From Clostridia bacterium (GTDB lineage Bacteria > Bacillota > Clostridia > Oscillospirales > Acutalibacteraceae), in assembly GCA_017517135.1 (NCBI GenBank), contig JAFXAK010000022.1, forward strand, positions 1 through 64,000: a stretch of DNA of 64,000 bases. The letters are read 5' to 3'. This document shows, one piece after another, positions 43,093 to 50,996 of this stretch (position 1 is the first letter of the stretch; each line of letters starts with the position of its first letter). The translations under genes were made by a program, and so were the position numbers. Under the pieces are notes generated by a model, which was not told the DNA's origin, searched no databases, and worked only from the letters and a program-made list of their open reading frames with translations.

Positions 43093-44103
43093 ATGGCAGG
43101 CGGTTTAAGTTATACAGCTCTTGATTCTACATCACTTTCCACAGCGGAAATTTACGGTAAGGCACTTGTTGAGCTCGGAAGAGAGCATCCCGAGGTAGTT
43201 GCTCTTACTGCAGACCTTGCTAAGTCCACAAAAATCGGTGATTTCCAGAAGGAATTCCCTGACAGATTTTTCAATGTAGGTATAGCAGAACAGAATATGT
43301 TCGGTGTTGCTGCAGGTATGGCAAGAGCAGGTCTTGTTCCTTTCCTTTCAACCTTCTCACAGTTCGCTTCCTTGCGTTCTGCTGACCAGTTGTCAACAGA
43401 CCTTTGCTATCAGAATGTAAATGCAAAGGTAATTGCAACTCATTCAGGTACATCCTTCGGTCAGGCCGGTTCAACACACCACGCTATTTCTGACCTTGCT
43501 GTTACCCGTTCCTTCCCCAATCTCACAGTAATCTGTCCTGCTGACGGTATGGAAACATATAACGCAGTTATGGCTGCATACAACACACCCGGTCCGTTCT
43601 ATATCAGAATAAACCGCGGCTTTGACCGTGTTCTTTATAAGGATACCGATTACGGCTTTGAGGTAGGTAAGGCTGTAACCGTAAACGAGGGAACAGACCT
43701 CACAATCATTGCCTGCGGCTCATGTGTATTCCAGGCTGTTCAGGCTGCCGATTTCCTTGAAAAGGCAGACGGACTTAAGATCCGTGTTCTTGATATGCAC
43801 ACAATCAAGCCCATTGACAAGGAAGCTATTGTTAAGGCTGTTATGGATACACGCAGAATTATTACTGTTGAAGACCATAACATTGTTGGCGGTCTCGGTT
43901 CTGCCGTTGCAGAGGTTGTTGTTGAATCCGGTAAGGGTTGTGCATTCAAGAAACTCGGTGTTCAGGATAAATTTGCTCCTATAGGTCTTCATGAAGACAT
44001 TATGGCAGATCTCGGTATTGATGCTAACGGTATCATTGCTGCTGTCCGTGAGGTAATGAAGGCTGACTTTGAGCTTGATGACGACTGGGACGATGAGGTT
44101 TGA
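43093..44103 (+). CDS. Transketolase-like C-terminal subunit (second copy)
   Basis: The partner of the preceding gene, with the pyrimidine-binding domain (FNVGIAEQNMFGVAAGMARA, the activating Glu present), ATHSGTSFGQAGSTHHAISD and a C-terminal domain with [15 protein letters not shown]. 336 residues, about 20 longer than the copy at 27627, with an N-terminal leader and an acidic C-terminus (ELDDDWDDEV). The N and C subunits and both SCP2-like genes are tightly spaced, so this should be a dedicated two-subunit ketol transferase. Confidence 0.9.
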   Translation: MAGGLSYTALDSTSLSTAEIYGKALVELGREHPEVVALTADLAKSTKIGDFQKEFPDRFFNVGIAEQNMFGVAAGMARAGLVPFLSTFSQFASLRSADQLSTDLCYQNVNAKVIATHSGTSFGQAGSTHHAISDLAVTRSFPNLTVICPADGMETYNAVMAAYNTPGPFYIRINRGFDRVLYKDTDYGFEVGKAVTVNEGTDLTIIACGSCVFQAVQAADFLEKADGLKIRVLDMHTIKPIDKEAIVKAVMDTRRIITVEDHNIVGGLGSAVAEVVVESGKGCAFKKLGVQDKFAPIGLHEDIMADLGIDANGIIAAVREVMKADFELDDDWDDEV

Positions 44104-44124
44104 TTTTAGAAAGGGTTGATTTTA

Positions 44125-44937
44125 ATGGCATCTGAAGCTATTTATACTAATAAAATATTCCTTTGCGGTGCTTTGCCCCTTCTGAAGACTATTGTCGCTG
44201 ATGTTCCGTCACTCAATTCAAAATTCAAAAAAGTGCATTGCGTTTTTCAGGTAAGCTGTCTTGATCCTGACGCTCCCGACGGAAAATGGGCAACACACTT
44301 TGTTGTAAACGGTGACGAATGGAAGGTTCATGCAGATAAGGTTGCTTACAGAGTAGGCAAGCAGAAGTTTGTTGAGCTTGAATTCAAGAGCGTTGAAACC
44401 ATGAATGCATTTTTCAAGGGCAAAATAGGTCCCGCAACACTTCCCAAAATGAGAGGTGTGAATTTCATTTATGAATTCGGCGTATTTATGATGGCTCTTC
44501 TTAAAATGGCAGATCTTTTAGGTCTGGAAACTCCTCCCGAGGACGAAGATACAAAGCGTTTGCTTGTTAAGTGCTATTTCTATCTTCTTTCTGTCGGTAT
44601 TTCCACTCTTAATAAGCTCGGTCATGAGGCAATTCACGATTGGACTCTCAAGAGCCCTGACCGTGTTTATGCATGGAAGGTTGACGGCGAAGAAAGTGTT
44701 TCCGCTTATATCCGTATCAAAGCCGGTAAGTCAAAGGCAGGCAAGGGCGAATATAAGAGAGCTATGCCTTTCTTTACAATGAGATTCAACAATCTTGATT
44801 CTGCATTGGGCATACTGATGTCTACCGATGATATGCTTGAATCCGTTCGCGGCGGAAAGCTTATTATGGAAGGTGCACCTGAATTCGGTGCTCAGCTGGG
44901 TGACTATATGATGCAGATAGGCGCATACGCAAAATAA
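44125..44937 (+). CDS. Second SCP2-like protein of the operon
   Basis: Related in plan to the first gene of the operon: two successive SCP2-like halves. The first has HFVVNGDEWKVHADKVAYRV, the second SVSAYIRIKAGKSKAG, then RGGKLIMEGAPEFGAQLG. The first half ends with MNAFFKGKIGPATLPKMRGV, like the FNGMIDG block of the other protein. A hydrophobic segment (FMMALLKMADLLGLE) separates the halves. The ATG at 44125 is 9 bases after AAAGGG, while an in-frame TTG at 44116 abuts that site. 270 residues. It closes the operon at a strong terminator. The ligand is unknown. Confidence 0.58.
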   Translation: MASEAIYTNKIFLCGALPLLKTIVADVPSLNSKFKKVHCVFQVSCLDPDAPDGKWATHFVVNGDEWKVHADKVAYRVGKQKFVELEFKSVETMNAFFKGKIGPATLPKMRGVNFIYEFGVFMMALLKMADLLGLETPPEDEDTKRLLVKCYFYLLSVGISTLNKLGHEAIHDWTLKSPDRVYAWKVDGEESVSAYIRIKAGKSKAGKGEYKRAMPFFTMRFNNLDSALGILMSTDDMLESVRGGKLIMEGAPEFGAQLGDYMMQIGAYAK

Positions 44938-44944
44938 TATATCG

Positions 44945-44972
44945 CAGGGAGATGCAAAATCTCCCTGTTTTT
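44945..44972 (+). terminator. Terminator of the SCP2-transketolase operon
   Basis: CAGGGAGAT (44945-44953) pairs with ATCTCCCTG (44959-44967) over a 5-base loop, then TTTTT. No promoter is evident between it and the GH5 gene 31 bases on. Confidence 0.9.
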
Positions 44973-45003
44973 GCGTTGTTTTGTGTTTTTTTAGGAGAGA
45001 AGT

Positions 45004-46263
45004 ATGAAAAAAATAATTTGTTTATTTCTTGTTTTTGCCGTTTCTTTGTCCTCGCTTATATGTGCTTATGCTGCAGACACAACACAGGAATTATCTGCAC
45101 TTAAAGCGGTGGACGGTATAATAGTAAACGAGGAGGGGGAACAGGTGATATTGAGAGGCACTAATCTTAGCGGCTGGCTTGTTTTTGAGGAATGGATGGG
45201 ACTTGCCAATGCCAAGGACGGCACCGAGCTTACCGACACATTGATTGAACGCTTCGGTTACGAAAAGGCAATGGAATTGCTCAATACATATTACGATAAT
45301 TATATAACCGAAAACGATTTTGATATTATGGCGGCAATGGGCTTTAACTGTATCCGTATCCCGTTCTGGTACAGAAATTTCACGGATGAAAACGGAGAGT
45401 GGAGGCTTAACGAAAACGGAGAAATTGACTTCTCCCGTCTTGACTGGGCGGTTGAGCAATGTGCAAAAAGAGGAATGTATGCAATACTTGACCTGCACGG
45501 TGCACCCGGAGCACAGAGTGTTGCACATCACGCGGGTACTTCGGGAGTATGCAAGCTTTATGATGAAACCGAAGAGGGTGAGGCTTACCGTGAGCAGACC
45601 GCATATCTCTGGAGAGCATTGGCAACACATTTCAAGGACAACAAAGCCGTTGCAGCCTATGATTTACTCAATGAGCCGGGCTGTGATATGGATATTGAAA
45701 GCGTGAGACAGAAAATCACCGAAGTTTACGATTATCTCTATAAGGAAGTCAGAAAGATAGATACAGAGCATATTATTACTCTTGAATGTATCTGGACTAT
45801 GGACGCTCTTCCCGCACCCGAGGAAATGGGCTGGGAGAATGTTATGTATCAGCTTCACACCTATGATTATACCATCGGAGCGATAAACGGTGTTGCAAGA
45901 AGCATCAGGAAGCACTCTCATTACAATGTCCCCGTGCTTATAGGAGAACTGAATGCCGGTAAGCATTACGGATATATGCTTCACAAGTATGATAAAAAGG
46001 ATATCAGCTGGACAACCTGGGGCTACAAGGGGGCTCTCTCTGACACAACAACCTGGTTTATGTATAATCTCGGCAGAAACGGTGTTGCAGATGTGTATAA
46101 TGACTCATATGAAACAATACTTGAAAAGTGGGGCAATGCAATACAGACTGAAAATGCCGTTAAAAACAAGTATCTCACCACACTCACGAGTGATGAAGCA
46201 AACAATAAGCCTTATATATTCACATGGCTCAAAAACATTCTGATATACTATTTTTCAAAATAA
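45004..46263 (+). CDS. Secreted GH5 glycosidase (endo- or exo-glucanase)
   Basis: A retaining beta-glycosidase with a Sec signal peptide (about residues 1-23, cleavage after AYA). The catalytic acid/base is E224 in YDLLNEPG and the nucleophile is E315 in VLIGELNAG. RGTNLSGWLVFEEWM, GFNCIRIPFWY and DLHGAPGAQ resemble the cellulase/exo-1,3-glucanase branch of GH5. The HTYDY motif (H285, Y287) lies in the active site. 419 residues. No carbohydrate-binding module or dockerin. It probably acts on beta-glucan outside the cell, though the exact linkage is not decidable. GGAGAG precedes the ATG, and a terminator follows. Confidence 0.9.
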   Translation: MKKIICLFLVFAVSLSSLICAYAADTTQELSALKAVDGIIVNEEGEQVILRGTNLSGWLVFEEWMGLANAKDGTELTDTLIERFGYEKAMELLNTYYDNYITENDFDIMAAMGFNCIRIPFWYRNFTDENGEWRLNENGEIDFSRLDWAVEQCAKRGMYAILDLHGAPGAQSVAHHAGTSGVCKLYDETEEGEAYREQTAYLWRALATHFKDNKAVAAYDLLNEPGCDMDIESVRQKITEVYDYLYKEVRKIDTEHIITLECIWTMDALPAPEEMGWENVMYQLHTYDYTIGAINGVARSIRKHSHYNVPVLIGELNAGKHYGYMLHKYDKKDISWTTWGYKGALSDTTTWFMYNLGRNGVADVYNDSYETILEKWGNAIQTENAVKNKYLTTLTSDEANNKPYIFTWLKNILIYYFSK

Positions 46264-46274
46264 ATATGCTATGG

Positions 46275-46305
46275 CGGTTTTGTGAATTTTCACAAAGCCG
46301 TTTTT
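46275..46305 (+). terminator. GH5 gene terminator
   Basis: CGGTTTTGTGAA (46275-46286) pairs with TTCACAAAGCCG (46289-46300, with one mismatch), then TTTTT. Confidence 0.8.
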
Positions 46306-46318
46306 CTTTTCAAAACAC

Positions 46319-46347
46319 TTGAATTCAGTTGTTAAAACAGTTATAAT
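46319..46347 (+). promoter_or_regulatory. Promoter of the acetyltransferase-DUF6320 pair
   Basis: TTGAAT (46319-46324), 17 bases and perfect TATAAT (46342-46347), 31 bases before the start at 46378. Confidence 0.75.
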
Positions 46348-46377
46348 TTAACCATCAATAAAGACTGGATTGAGAAA

Positions 46378-47664
46378 ATGACATTAAAAGAAAAAAATCT
46401 TAAACCGCCATTCTGGTTTAAGCTTGATAATGCAGCAAAAATTTTCCCCGGGCAGAATTCACCCACCTGGTCAAGCAGCTTCAGAGTATGCTTTGAAATG
46501 AAAGAGGATATAGATCCCGTACTTCTGCAACAGGCTGTGGTTGATGTTATGCCGCGTTTTCCTTGTTATGATGTGCAGATCAGACGGGGCTTTTTCTGGT
46601 TTTATCTTGAAAAAAATCCGAACACGCCAAGTGTTTTACCCGATATAAACAATCCGTGCTACAGGGTTAATTTCAAGGAAAACAACAGATTTCTTTTCAG
46701 ACTTTATTATCACAATAACCGTGTGTCGGTTGATATGTATCATGTTTTGTCCGACGGTCACGGCGGAGCGATTTTTCTTTCAACTCTTGTTGCACAGTAT
46801 CTGCGGCTCAAAGGACATCAGATTCCCGTCGGCGGCTTTGTGCTTGATATAGAACAGCCTGCAAGGGAAAGTGAGTTTGAAGACAGCTTTGTAAAGAATG
46901 CAACCTCCAAGGCAAAATATAAGCGTGCCGATAAATTTGTTTATCACCCCAAAGGAACAAAGCTGCCGCCCCACACAATTAATATAATATCAGGAACCAT
47001 TCCATTTGATAAATTGCATAAGCTTACTAAAGAAAAAGATGTAACCGTAACAGAATTTCTTGCAGCCCTTATGCTTCAGATACTTATAAAAAAACAGTCA
47101 CTTGAAAAAAAGCATCAGAAGGAAGTAAGCATACAGATTCCCATTGATTTGCGAAAACATTTTAATTCAGATACATTAAGAAATTTTACTATTTGTTTAA
47201 GAGTCAAAATAGATCCGAACAGAGGAGAATATTCTTTTGATGATTTGTTACGGCAGGTTAAATATCAGTTAAGACTTGCAATCAACAAGCAGGATCTCAA
47301 TATGATGATAACTGCAAATATGGGAATAGAAAGAAATCCCATAGTCCGTGCTGTTCCGCTTGCTGTAAAAAATCTCAGCGTGGGTATTTCCTTCGCCATT
47401 ACTGCCGAGCAGACAACCTCTTCGCTTATCACAAATCTGGGGCTTATTAATATTCCTGATGAAATGAAAGCATTTATAAACAAAGCACTCTTTATGCCCC
47501 CCGCAGGAATTGTCAATTCGTCAAGACTGGGTGTTTGTACCTGTAATAACAATCTTGTTATCACATTTGCAAATTCATACGAGGAATGTGATGTTGAAAG
47601 AGAATTTTTTACATCTTTTGTGAAAATGGGAATACCCGTAAAAATTGAAAGCAATAAAGAATAG
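46378..47664 (+). CDS. Alcohol acetyltransferase-like, condensation-domain fold protein
   Basis: The protein belongs to the chloramphenicol-acetyltransferase/condensation superfamily. The active-site motif reads H122-V-L-S-D126-G, the reduced form of HHxxxDG, and a later IPIDLRKHFNSDTLRNF block fits the second half of the fold. 428 residues, no signal peptide. Family members esterify alcohols, lipids or glycolipids with acyl-CoA, or act in PapA-type lipid assembly. Substrate and acyl donor are unknown. The zinc-ribbon DUF6320 gene begins 10 bases after its stop, and such pairs are common in Clostridia. Confidence 0.75.
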   Translation: MTLKEKNLKPPFWFKLDNAAKIFPGQNSPTWSSSFRVCFEMKEDIDPVLLQQAVVDVMPRFPCYDVQIRRGFFWFYLEKNPNTPSVLPDINNPCYRVNFKENNRFLFRLYYHNNRVSVDMYHVLSDGHGGAIFLSTLVAQYLRLKGHQIPVGGFVLDIEQPARESEFEDSFVKNATSKAKYKRADKFVYHPKGTKLPPHTINIISGTIPFDKLHKLTKEKDVTVTEFLAALMLQILIKKQSLEKKHQKEVSIQIPIDLRKHFNSDTLRNFTICLRVKIDPNRGEYSFDDLLRQVKYQLRLAINKQDLNMMITANMGIERNPIVRAVPLAVKNLSVGISFAITAEQTTSSLITNLGLINIPDEMKAFINKALFMPPAGIVNSSRLGVCTCNNNLVITFANSYEECDVEREFFTSFVKMGIPVKIESNKE

Positions 47665-47674
47665 GAGACAATTT

Positions 47675-48373
47675 ATGTCATACTGCGTTAATTGCGGTGT
47701 TGAGCTTGATTCAAGTGCAAAAAAATGTGCGCTGTGTTCAACTCCCGTTATCAATCCTAATATTCAGATTCGGGAAGAAGCAAAAAAGCCTTTTGCTGAT
47801 GAACCGGTTATCCCGAAAACAATGCAGAAAAAATTTGTTGCATTTGTAATCACAATGATATTGCTTATTCCCAATATTGTGCTTTTCTTTGTAAATGTAT
47901 TTTTTCTGAGTGAACAGCGTTGGTCGCTTTATGTTTTTGCAAGCTCTGTTCTGTTATGGGCACTTACGGTTTTGCCGTTCTATATGAAAAAACGCAATCC
48001 CTATGTTGTGTTGGCTGTTGATACTGTTGCTTTTTGTGCATATAACTTATTTTTCCGTTTAATGGGGCATGAAAGTCCTTTGCTTTTCGGCAGTATAACA
48101 GGAATAATTCTTACGGTTGCCTTGCTGACATTTATACTCACGGTATGGCTTCGGGCAAAAAAGAGACATTGGAGTGCCGTGGTTATCCATATTCTTTCCG
48201 ACATTATTCTTTCGTCGTTTATTTCAGGCAGTATTATGAGTGTTTTTCATATCAATTTTCTTATTGTGGGTATAATTATTGCACTTTGCTCGCTTGCATT
48301 ATTGGGATTTTTTATATATTGTAACCGCAGTAAGCATATGAGAGCGTGGCTTAACAGATTTTTTTATGTTTAA
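47675..48373 (+). CDS. DUF6320 zinc-ribbon membrane protein
   Basis: A 232-residue membrane protein opening with a zinc ribbon (CVNCGVELDSSAKKCALC) and carrying about six helices. DUF6320 proteins accompany condensation-fold acyltransferase genes, as here. The start at 47675 is fixed by AGGAG 7 bases upstream. An ATG at 47645 lies inside the upstream gene without a site. It may tether or regulate the acyltransferase at the membrane (inference). Its ribbon differs from those at 110 and 30770. Confidence 0.75.
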   Translation: MSYCVNCGVELDSSAKKCALCSTPVINPNIQIREEAKKPFADEPVIPKTMQKKFVAFVITMILLIPNIVLFFVNVFFLSEQRWSLYVFASSVLLWALTVLPFYMKKRNPYVVLAVDTVAFCAYNLFFRLMGHESPLLFGSITGIILTVALLTFILTVWLRAKKRHWSAVVIHILSDIILSSFISGSIMSVFHINFLIVGIIIALCSLALLGFFIYCNRSKHMRAWLNRFFYV

Positions 48374-48396
48374 TTTGTAAATTTAACAATTTTTTA

Positions 48397-48425
48397 TTGC
48401 AAATTTAAGCTTTTTGAATTACAAT
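48397..48425 (+). promoter_or_regulatory. Promoter of the lipoprotein gene
   Basis: TTGCAA (48397-48402), 17 bases and TACAAT (48420-48425), 36 bases before the ATG. Confidence 0.65.
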
Positions 48426-48460
48426 AAAGATTAAATGATTTCTCTTTCAGGAGGCAAACA

Positions 48461-49423
48461 ATGAAGTTATTAAAAATTTCACTTTCATTAACATTGATTT
48501 TTGTTCTGCTGTTTTCTTTTAACGGCTGTCTTAAATATACAAGCAATATTCTTGAGGTAACAAATCCGGGTATTCAGCAGACAACTCAGGCACCCGTGGT
48601 TGAAACAACTCTGCCTCAGCAGGAAAGCACAACTCTTCCCACGGTTGAGACCACAACTCTTCCCGCGGTTGAACAGACAACTCTTCCTCCTGCAGTTGAG
48701 CAGACAACTCTTCCTCCCGCAGTTGAGCAGACAACACTTCCTCCCGTTATTGAAACAACCACTCAGGCTGCGGCAAAAACTCCCGATACAATGTCTAATC
48801 AGGAGCTTCTCGACTTCTTCAATTCAAGTGTAAATGCGCTTAAAACAAATAATGTAGGTATCACACGCTCCAAGCTTACAACAATGCAGGATCTTGTTCT
48901 TTCAAACTCACTTGCAAACTCACTTGTAGGTCTTGTAAAGGGAATGCTTTTCTCGGATGAAACAGAATATGCATCCTCTGCAAAGGGACAGTCAAATAAC
49001 GACATTCTTCCTCCCTCAGGTCAGTCCTTTGCATCAGCTCTCACATTGAACGATATAAAGAATATTTCAGTTCAGAAGAACGGAAATAACTATGTTATAA
49101 CAGTTGTAGGTGTTGACTGTGTGAATCCCACCACGGCAAGCCCCTGTGCAAAGGTATTTGACTATCTTACCATTGACGATGTTATGAATACATATGTTCC
49201 CAAGGTAGGCGCTACCGTTGCAAGAGAGGATGTAAGCGTTTCATTCAAGAACAGCAGTGCCGTTCTCACAGTTTCCGCTGACGGTGTTGTGTCCGCTTAT
49301 GAAACACTCACCTATAACTATCTCACAATGAAGAATGCTTCTATCAAAAAGGGTGTAACAATCAGCACCGACCTTGATGTAACACTTTACACCGTTACAA
49401 AGTTCTACGATATACAGTATTGA
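48461..49423 (+). CDS. Lipoprotein with a Thr/Pro repeat stalk
   Basis: A secreted lipoprotein. The signal ends in the lipobox FNGC (Cys about residue 24). A stalk of about 70 residues, rich in Thr, Pro, Glu and Val, follows and contains nine-residue repeats (A-V-E-Q-T-T-L-P-P). The C-terminal 200 residues form an unrecognised, probably beta-rich domain with motifs such as SVQKNGNNYVITVVGVDCV and TVSADGVVSAYETLTYNY. 320 residues. AGGAGG precedes the ATG. It probably extends from the membrane through the wall, and its binding role is unknown. It stands alone between a promoter and a terminator. Confidence 0.8.
   Translation: MKLLKISLSLTLIFVLLFSFNGCLKYTSNILEVTNPGIQQTTQAPVVETTLPQQESTTLPTVETTTLPAVEQTTLPPAVEQTTLPPAVEQTTLPPVIETTTQAAAKTPDTMSNQELLDFFNSSVNALKTNNVGITRSKLTTMQDLVLSNSLANSLVGLVKGMLFSDETEYASSAKGQSNNDILPPSGQSFASALTLNDIKNISVQKNGNNYVITVVGVDCVNPTTASPCAKVFDYLTIDDVMNTYVPKVGATVAREDVSVSFKNSSAVLTVSADGVVSAYETLTYNYLTMKNASIKKGVTISTDLDVTLYTVTKFYDIQY
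48665..48745 (+). repeat. Three 27-bp tandem coding repeats
   Basis: Units at 48665-48691, 48692-48718 and 48719-48745 each encode A-V-E-Q-T-T-L-P-P and are almost identical in DNA. Weaker copies precede them. They can vary in number by slippage and so change stalk length. Confidence 0.9.
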
Positions 49424-49503
49424 TTTAAGGTTAAATAATTGCCGTGTGAAAATTATCCTATGAAAAACACGGCAAAGCAACCGATACATCCGATATAAAA
49501 AAT

Positions 49504-49550
49504 CAACTCCTTATGTACCGCATAAGTGTACATAAGGAGTTGTTTTTTTT
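49504..49550. terminator. Bidirectional terminator, lipoprotein and aminotransferase genes
   Basis: CAACTCCTTATGTAC (49504-49518) pairs perfectly with GTACATAAGGAGTTG (49528-49542), with Ts after and As before. The two genes converge on it. A second stem, GCCGTGT/ACACGGC, lies just upstream at about 49441-49473. Confidence 0.92.
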
Positions 49551-49561
49551 GCTTTTTGAAA

Positions 49562-50725
49562 TTACATCTTTTTTCTTATGTCAGCCAGTCTGTTGAGAGC
49601 TTCGTAGAGGGTTTCGTCCTTTTTAGCAAAGTGGAAGCGGGCGAGATGGTTTATATCTTCCTTGAAGAAGGATGAACCGGGAACAGCCGCAACACCGACT
49701 TTTCTTGCAAGCTCCTCGCAGAACTCAACATCGGTTCTGCCGTTTGCAAACTCTGAAATATCAACCATCATAAAGTAGGAGCCTTCGGGTTCTGTAAATG
49801 TAAATCCGATATCTTTAAGACCTTTTGTGAAGATGTTTTTCATATGAGTGTAGTGAGCCTGAAGCTCTTTATAGTAGCTCATAGGCTGTTCAAGACCAAC
49901 AACTATTGCTTCCTGCAGAGGAGAGGGAGCGCATACGGTGAGGAAATCGTGCACCTTCTTACAGCGGTTCATAAGCTCCTCGTTGGCAACAATATATCCG
50001 AGTCTCCAGCCTGTTATTGAATATGTTTTTGAAAGAGATGAACAACAGATTGTTCTTTCCCACATTCCGGGTAATGCCGCTATATATGTGTGCTGATGGG
50101 GCTCAAAAACAATATGCTCATAAACCTCGTCTGTTACTATGATTACATCATATTTGATTGCAAGGTCAGCTATTGTCTGTAATTCTTCCTTTGTGAAAAC
50201 TCTGCCCGAGGGGTTTGAGGGGTTACAAAGAAGCATAGCCTTTGTTTTGGGATCCTTGAAGGCTTCCTCGAGCACATTTGCATCAAATGTGAAAGCAGGG
50301 GGATTAAGGAGGACAAAGATAGGCTCAACATCATTGAAAAGGCTTTGTGCCGCATAGTTTTCAAAATAAGGGGAGAAGATAACAACCTTATCTCCGGGAT
50401 TCATAATAGCCATAAAGGTTGCCATCATAGCTTCCGTGCTGCCTACCGTACCGAGCACATTCTTATCGGGATCAAGGTCTATTCCCATAAACATTGAAAC
50501 TTTTTTTGCAACAGCCGCACGGTAATTGTATGCACCCCAGGTGGGAGAATACTGATGCGGACCTTCCTTTACAACCTCACAGAGGCGGTCTAATATGCAC
50601 TGAGGCGGATCAAAATCAGGGAAGCCCTGAGAAAGATTTATAGCACCGCATTCCATAGAAATTCTTGTCATTCTGCGGATAACGGAATCGGTTATTTGTT
50701 CTGTTTTCTGATTTAACGGTTTCAT
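49562..50725 (-). CDS. Class I PLP aminotransferase (aspartate/KAT-like)
   Basis: A fold-type I aminotransferase of the aspartate/aromatic/kynurenine group. The PLP lysine is in SSLSKTYSITGWRLGY, the phosphate loop in VGSTEAMMATFM, and NPSNPSGRVFTKEEL with TDEVYEHIVFE are canonical. The substrate could be aspartate, methionine or an aromatic amino acid. The start at 50725 (MKPLNQ) follows GGAAGG by 10 bases, while an in-frame TTG six codons upstream has no site. 387 residues. It diverges from the two-component operon, and a putative response-regulator box lies in its promoter spacer. Confidence 0.9.
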   Translation of the reverse strand: MKPLNQKTEQITDSVIRRMTRISMECGAINLSQGFPDFDPPQCILDRLCEVVKEGPHQYSPTWGAYNYRAAVAKKVSMFMGIDLDPDKNVLGTVGSTEAMMATFMAIMNPGDKVVIFSPYFENYAAQSLFNDVEPIFVLLNPPAFTFDANVLEEAFKDPKTKAMLLCNPSNPSGRVFTKEELQTIADLAIKYDVIIVTDEVYEHIVFEPHQHTYIAALPGMWERTICCSSLSKTYSITGWRLGYIVANEELMNRCKKVHDFLTVCAPSPLQEAIVVGLEQPMSYYKELQAHYTHMKNIFTKGLKDIGFTFTEPEGSYFMMVDISEFANGRTDVEFCEELARKVGVAAVPGSSFFKEDINHLARFHFAKKDETLYEALNRLADIRKKM

Positions 50726-50755
50726 TATTTTTTTTCCTTCCAAGTATGATTATTA

Positions 50756-50784
50756 ACTTTATCATTTTTAAGTGAGTTAGTCAA
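50756..50784 (-). promoter_or_regulatory. Promoter of the class I aminotransferase gene
   Basis: TTGACT (minus strand, 50779-50784), 17 bases and TAAAGT (50756-50761). The spacer contains TTTAAGTGAG (plus strand, 50767-50776), related to the boxes at 50902-50922. Confidence 0.55.
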
Positions 50785-50901
50785 GGAGTATACTGATTTA
50801 CAGTTTATATGTTAAACATTAATAAAATTAATATAAAAATAAAAGTTATTCAATTTTTGTAATTGTTTGTTAATGTTTGCAAAACTACAGGAAATAATTT
50901 C

Positions 50902-50922
50902 TTTAAGCGATATTTAAGTGAT
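50902..50922 (+). promoter_or_regulatory. Direct repeat, candidate response-regulator site
   Basis: TTTAAGCGAT (50902-50911) and TTTAAGTGAT (50913-50922) repeat with an 11-base period, the spacing of tandem OmpR-family sites. They end 3 bases before the -35 box of the two-component operon, so autoregulation is likely. Confidence 0.6.
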
Positions 50923-50925
50923 TTG

Positions 50926-50954
50926 TTGTAAATTTGTATAAAATATTGTATTAT
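50926..50954 (+). promoter_or_regulatory. Promoter of the two-component operon
   Basis: TTGTAA (50926-50931), 17 bases and TATTAT (50949-50954), 42 bases before the TTG start of the response-regulator gene. Confidence 0.65.
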
Positions 50955-50996
50955 ATATCTGAATGAAAATAATCTGATTAAGGGAGGGGAATTTTT

